From Flavobacterium sp. ACN6 (lineage in GTDB: Bacteria > Bacteroidota > Bacteroidia > Flavobacteriales > Flavobacteriaceae): a stretch of DNA of 64,000 nucleotides. The translations under genes and the position numbers were made by a program. The DNA is taken from NCBI RefSeq assembly GCF_002304005.1, contig NZ_MRCQ01000005.1, positions 124,001-188,000 on the forward strand, in the 5' to 3' direction. The notes beneath the pieces were generated by a model. The model was given only the letters and a program-made list of their open reading frames with translations, was not told the DNA's origin and made no database searches. Shown piece by piece: positions 63,284 through 64,000 of this stretch. Every line of letters starts with the position of its first letter. The stretch's first letter is position 1.

Positions 63284-63940
63284 ATGAAAAATGTAACCAC
63301 AACATTAGTATTGTTTATGCTATGCTTTATATCCTGTAAAAAAGAGGTAAAGACAGAAACCGAAACCACAAAAGTTTCAGACAGCATTAAAACCGAAGAA
63401 CCAATGGCTGAAGAATCAGTTGCAGAAAAACCTGTAGATTCAGCAGCTTACGTAAAAGCATGGCAAGATTATGCCACACCAGGAAATCCCCATAAATTAC
63501 TCGCAGATGAAGTTGGAACTTGGAACTGCGAAATGACTTTTTGGTATGAACCAAATGCCAAACCAGAAAAAGCATCTTCAGTCGCCAACATTAAAATGAT
63601 TCTAGGCGGACGATATCAGGAAGCAAATTATGTCGGAAAAATTATGGGCGCACCTTTTGAAGGCAAAAGTACAGTCGCTTTTAATAATGCGACTAAAGAA
63701 TACACTACTACCTTTATCGATAACATGGGAACCGGAATGATGATTGGAGTTGGTAAGTATAATGAAAGCTCAAAAAGTGTAGAATACAAAGGTGAAGTTG
63801 TAGACCCTGTAACAGGAAAAAAAGCAGCTTACAGAGAAGTTTATACAATTGTTGATGCATCAACTCGTAAAATGGAAATGTTCGATACAAAAGACGGAAC
63901 AGAATATAAAAGCATGGAGATTGTAATGAAGAAAAAGTAA
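63284..63940 (+). CDS. DUF1579 family lipoprotein
   Basis: 218 aa. Lipobox MKNVTTTLVLFMLCFISC with Cys18, then an acidic Glu/Thr-rich linker (about 20-55). The DUF1579 domain follows: GTWNCEMTFWYEPNAKPEKASSVANIKMILGGRYQEANYVGKIMGAPFEGKSTVAFNNATKEYTTTFIDNMGTGMM, ending MFDTKDGTEYKSMEIVMKK. It has the lipocalin-like strand pattern. Function unknown; relatives are secreted or periplasmic. It is the last gene in the window and ends at a T-rich stretch. Confidence 0.88.
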   Translation: MKNVTTTLVLFMLCFISCKKEVKTETETTKVSDSIKTEEPMAEESVAEKPVDSAAYVKAWQDYATPGNPHKLLADEVGTWNCEMTFWYEPNAKPEKASSVANIKMILGGRYQEANYVGKIMGAPFEGKSTVAFNNATKEYTTTFIDNMGTGMMIGVGKYNESSKSVEYKGEVVDPVTGKKAAYREVYTIVDASTRKMEMFDTKDGTEYKSMEIVMKKK

Positions 63941-64000
63941 TTTTTTTTTGCTGCAAAGGCTTGAAGACACAAAGTTTTATTTATTCCAAGATGAAACTTA

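Overview
The window is a piece of an AT-rich chromosome from a gliding Flavobacterium, probably close to F. johnsoniae. Three things support this. It carries a complete sprC-sprD-sprB-sprF gliding locus. Many genes are preceded by the Bacteroidetes promoter pattern (TTG, about 17-23 bases, TAnnTTTG) rather than a Shine-Dalgarno sequence. The gene families are typical of Flavobacteriia (DUF4175, DUF4837, HU-CCDC81/SPOR, GxxExxY).

Layout. 1-800: tRNA-Cys on the minus strand, followed on its downstream side by about six decayed tandem copies of its own 3' end plus terminator. 800-4000: folB with a toxin-antitoxin pair just upstream, then glnS, then about 1 kb of very AT-rich DNA without genes. 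5.0-9.3 kb: an exported protein, a YtxH/holin-like/small-protein trio, an SPFH protein and gltX. 9.4-16.2 kb: DUF4175 protein, ybeY and mnmG, with ten ParB-type parS sites (seven within 410 bp just upstream of mnmG, two just downstream, one at 20.3 kb). 16.2-31 kb: housekeeping genes (methyltransferase, OmpH-like lipoprotein, PIF1-like helicase, HU/SPOR protein, dprA, trpS, plsC, recA, thioesterase, DoxX, holB). Among these lie a frameshifted GxxExxY nuclease-like gene inside 87-bp inverted repeats, and a 550-bp plsC-recA gap with twin ECF-like promoters, a candidate small RNA and a 36-aa ORF. 31-58.8 kb: the gliding locus. 59-64 kb: pgk, a LysM lytic transglycosylase and two lipoproteins.

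How the genes work together. A consensus promoter at 31074-31103 precedes three small or medium exported proteins of unknown role and then sprC, sprD, sprB and sprF, which are tightly packed or overlapping. SprB (about 6080 aa) is the repetitive surface adhesin propelled along the cell during gliding. Its type B C-terminal signal is secreted by the type IX system with help from the PorP-like outer-membrane protein SprF. SprC and SprD assist SprB. The rest is mostly translation (tRNA-Cys, glnS, gltX, trpS, mnmG, ybeY), DNA maintenance (recA, dprA, holB, helicase) and envelope genes. The dense parS cluster marks a probable ParB loading centre for chromosome segregation.

Most likely to be new: the ECF-promoted small RNA locus beside recA, the inverted-repeat GxxExxY element, the tRNA-Cys 3'-end array, the parS cluster around mnmG (one site encodes the tail of YbeY), and the two unlisted small proteins.
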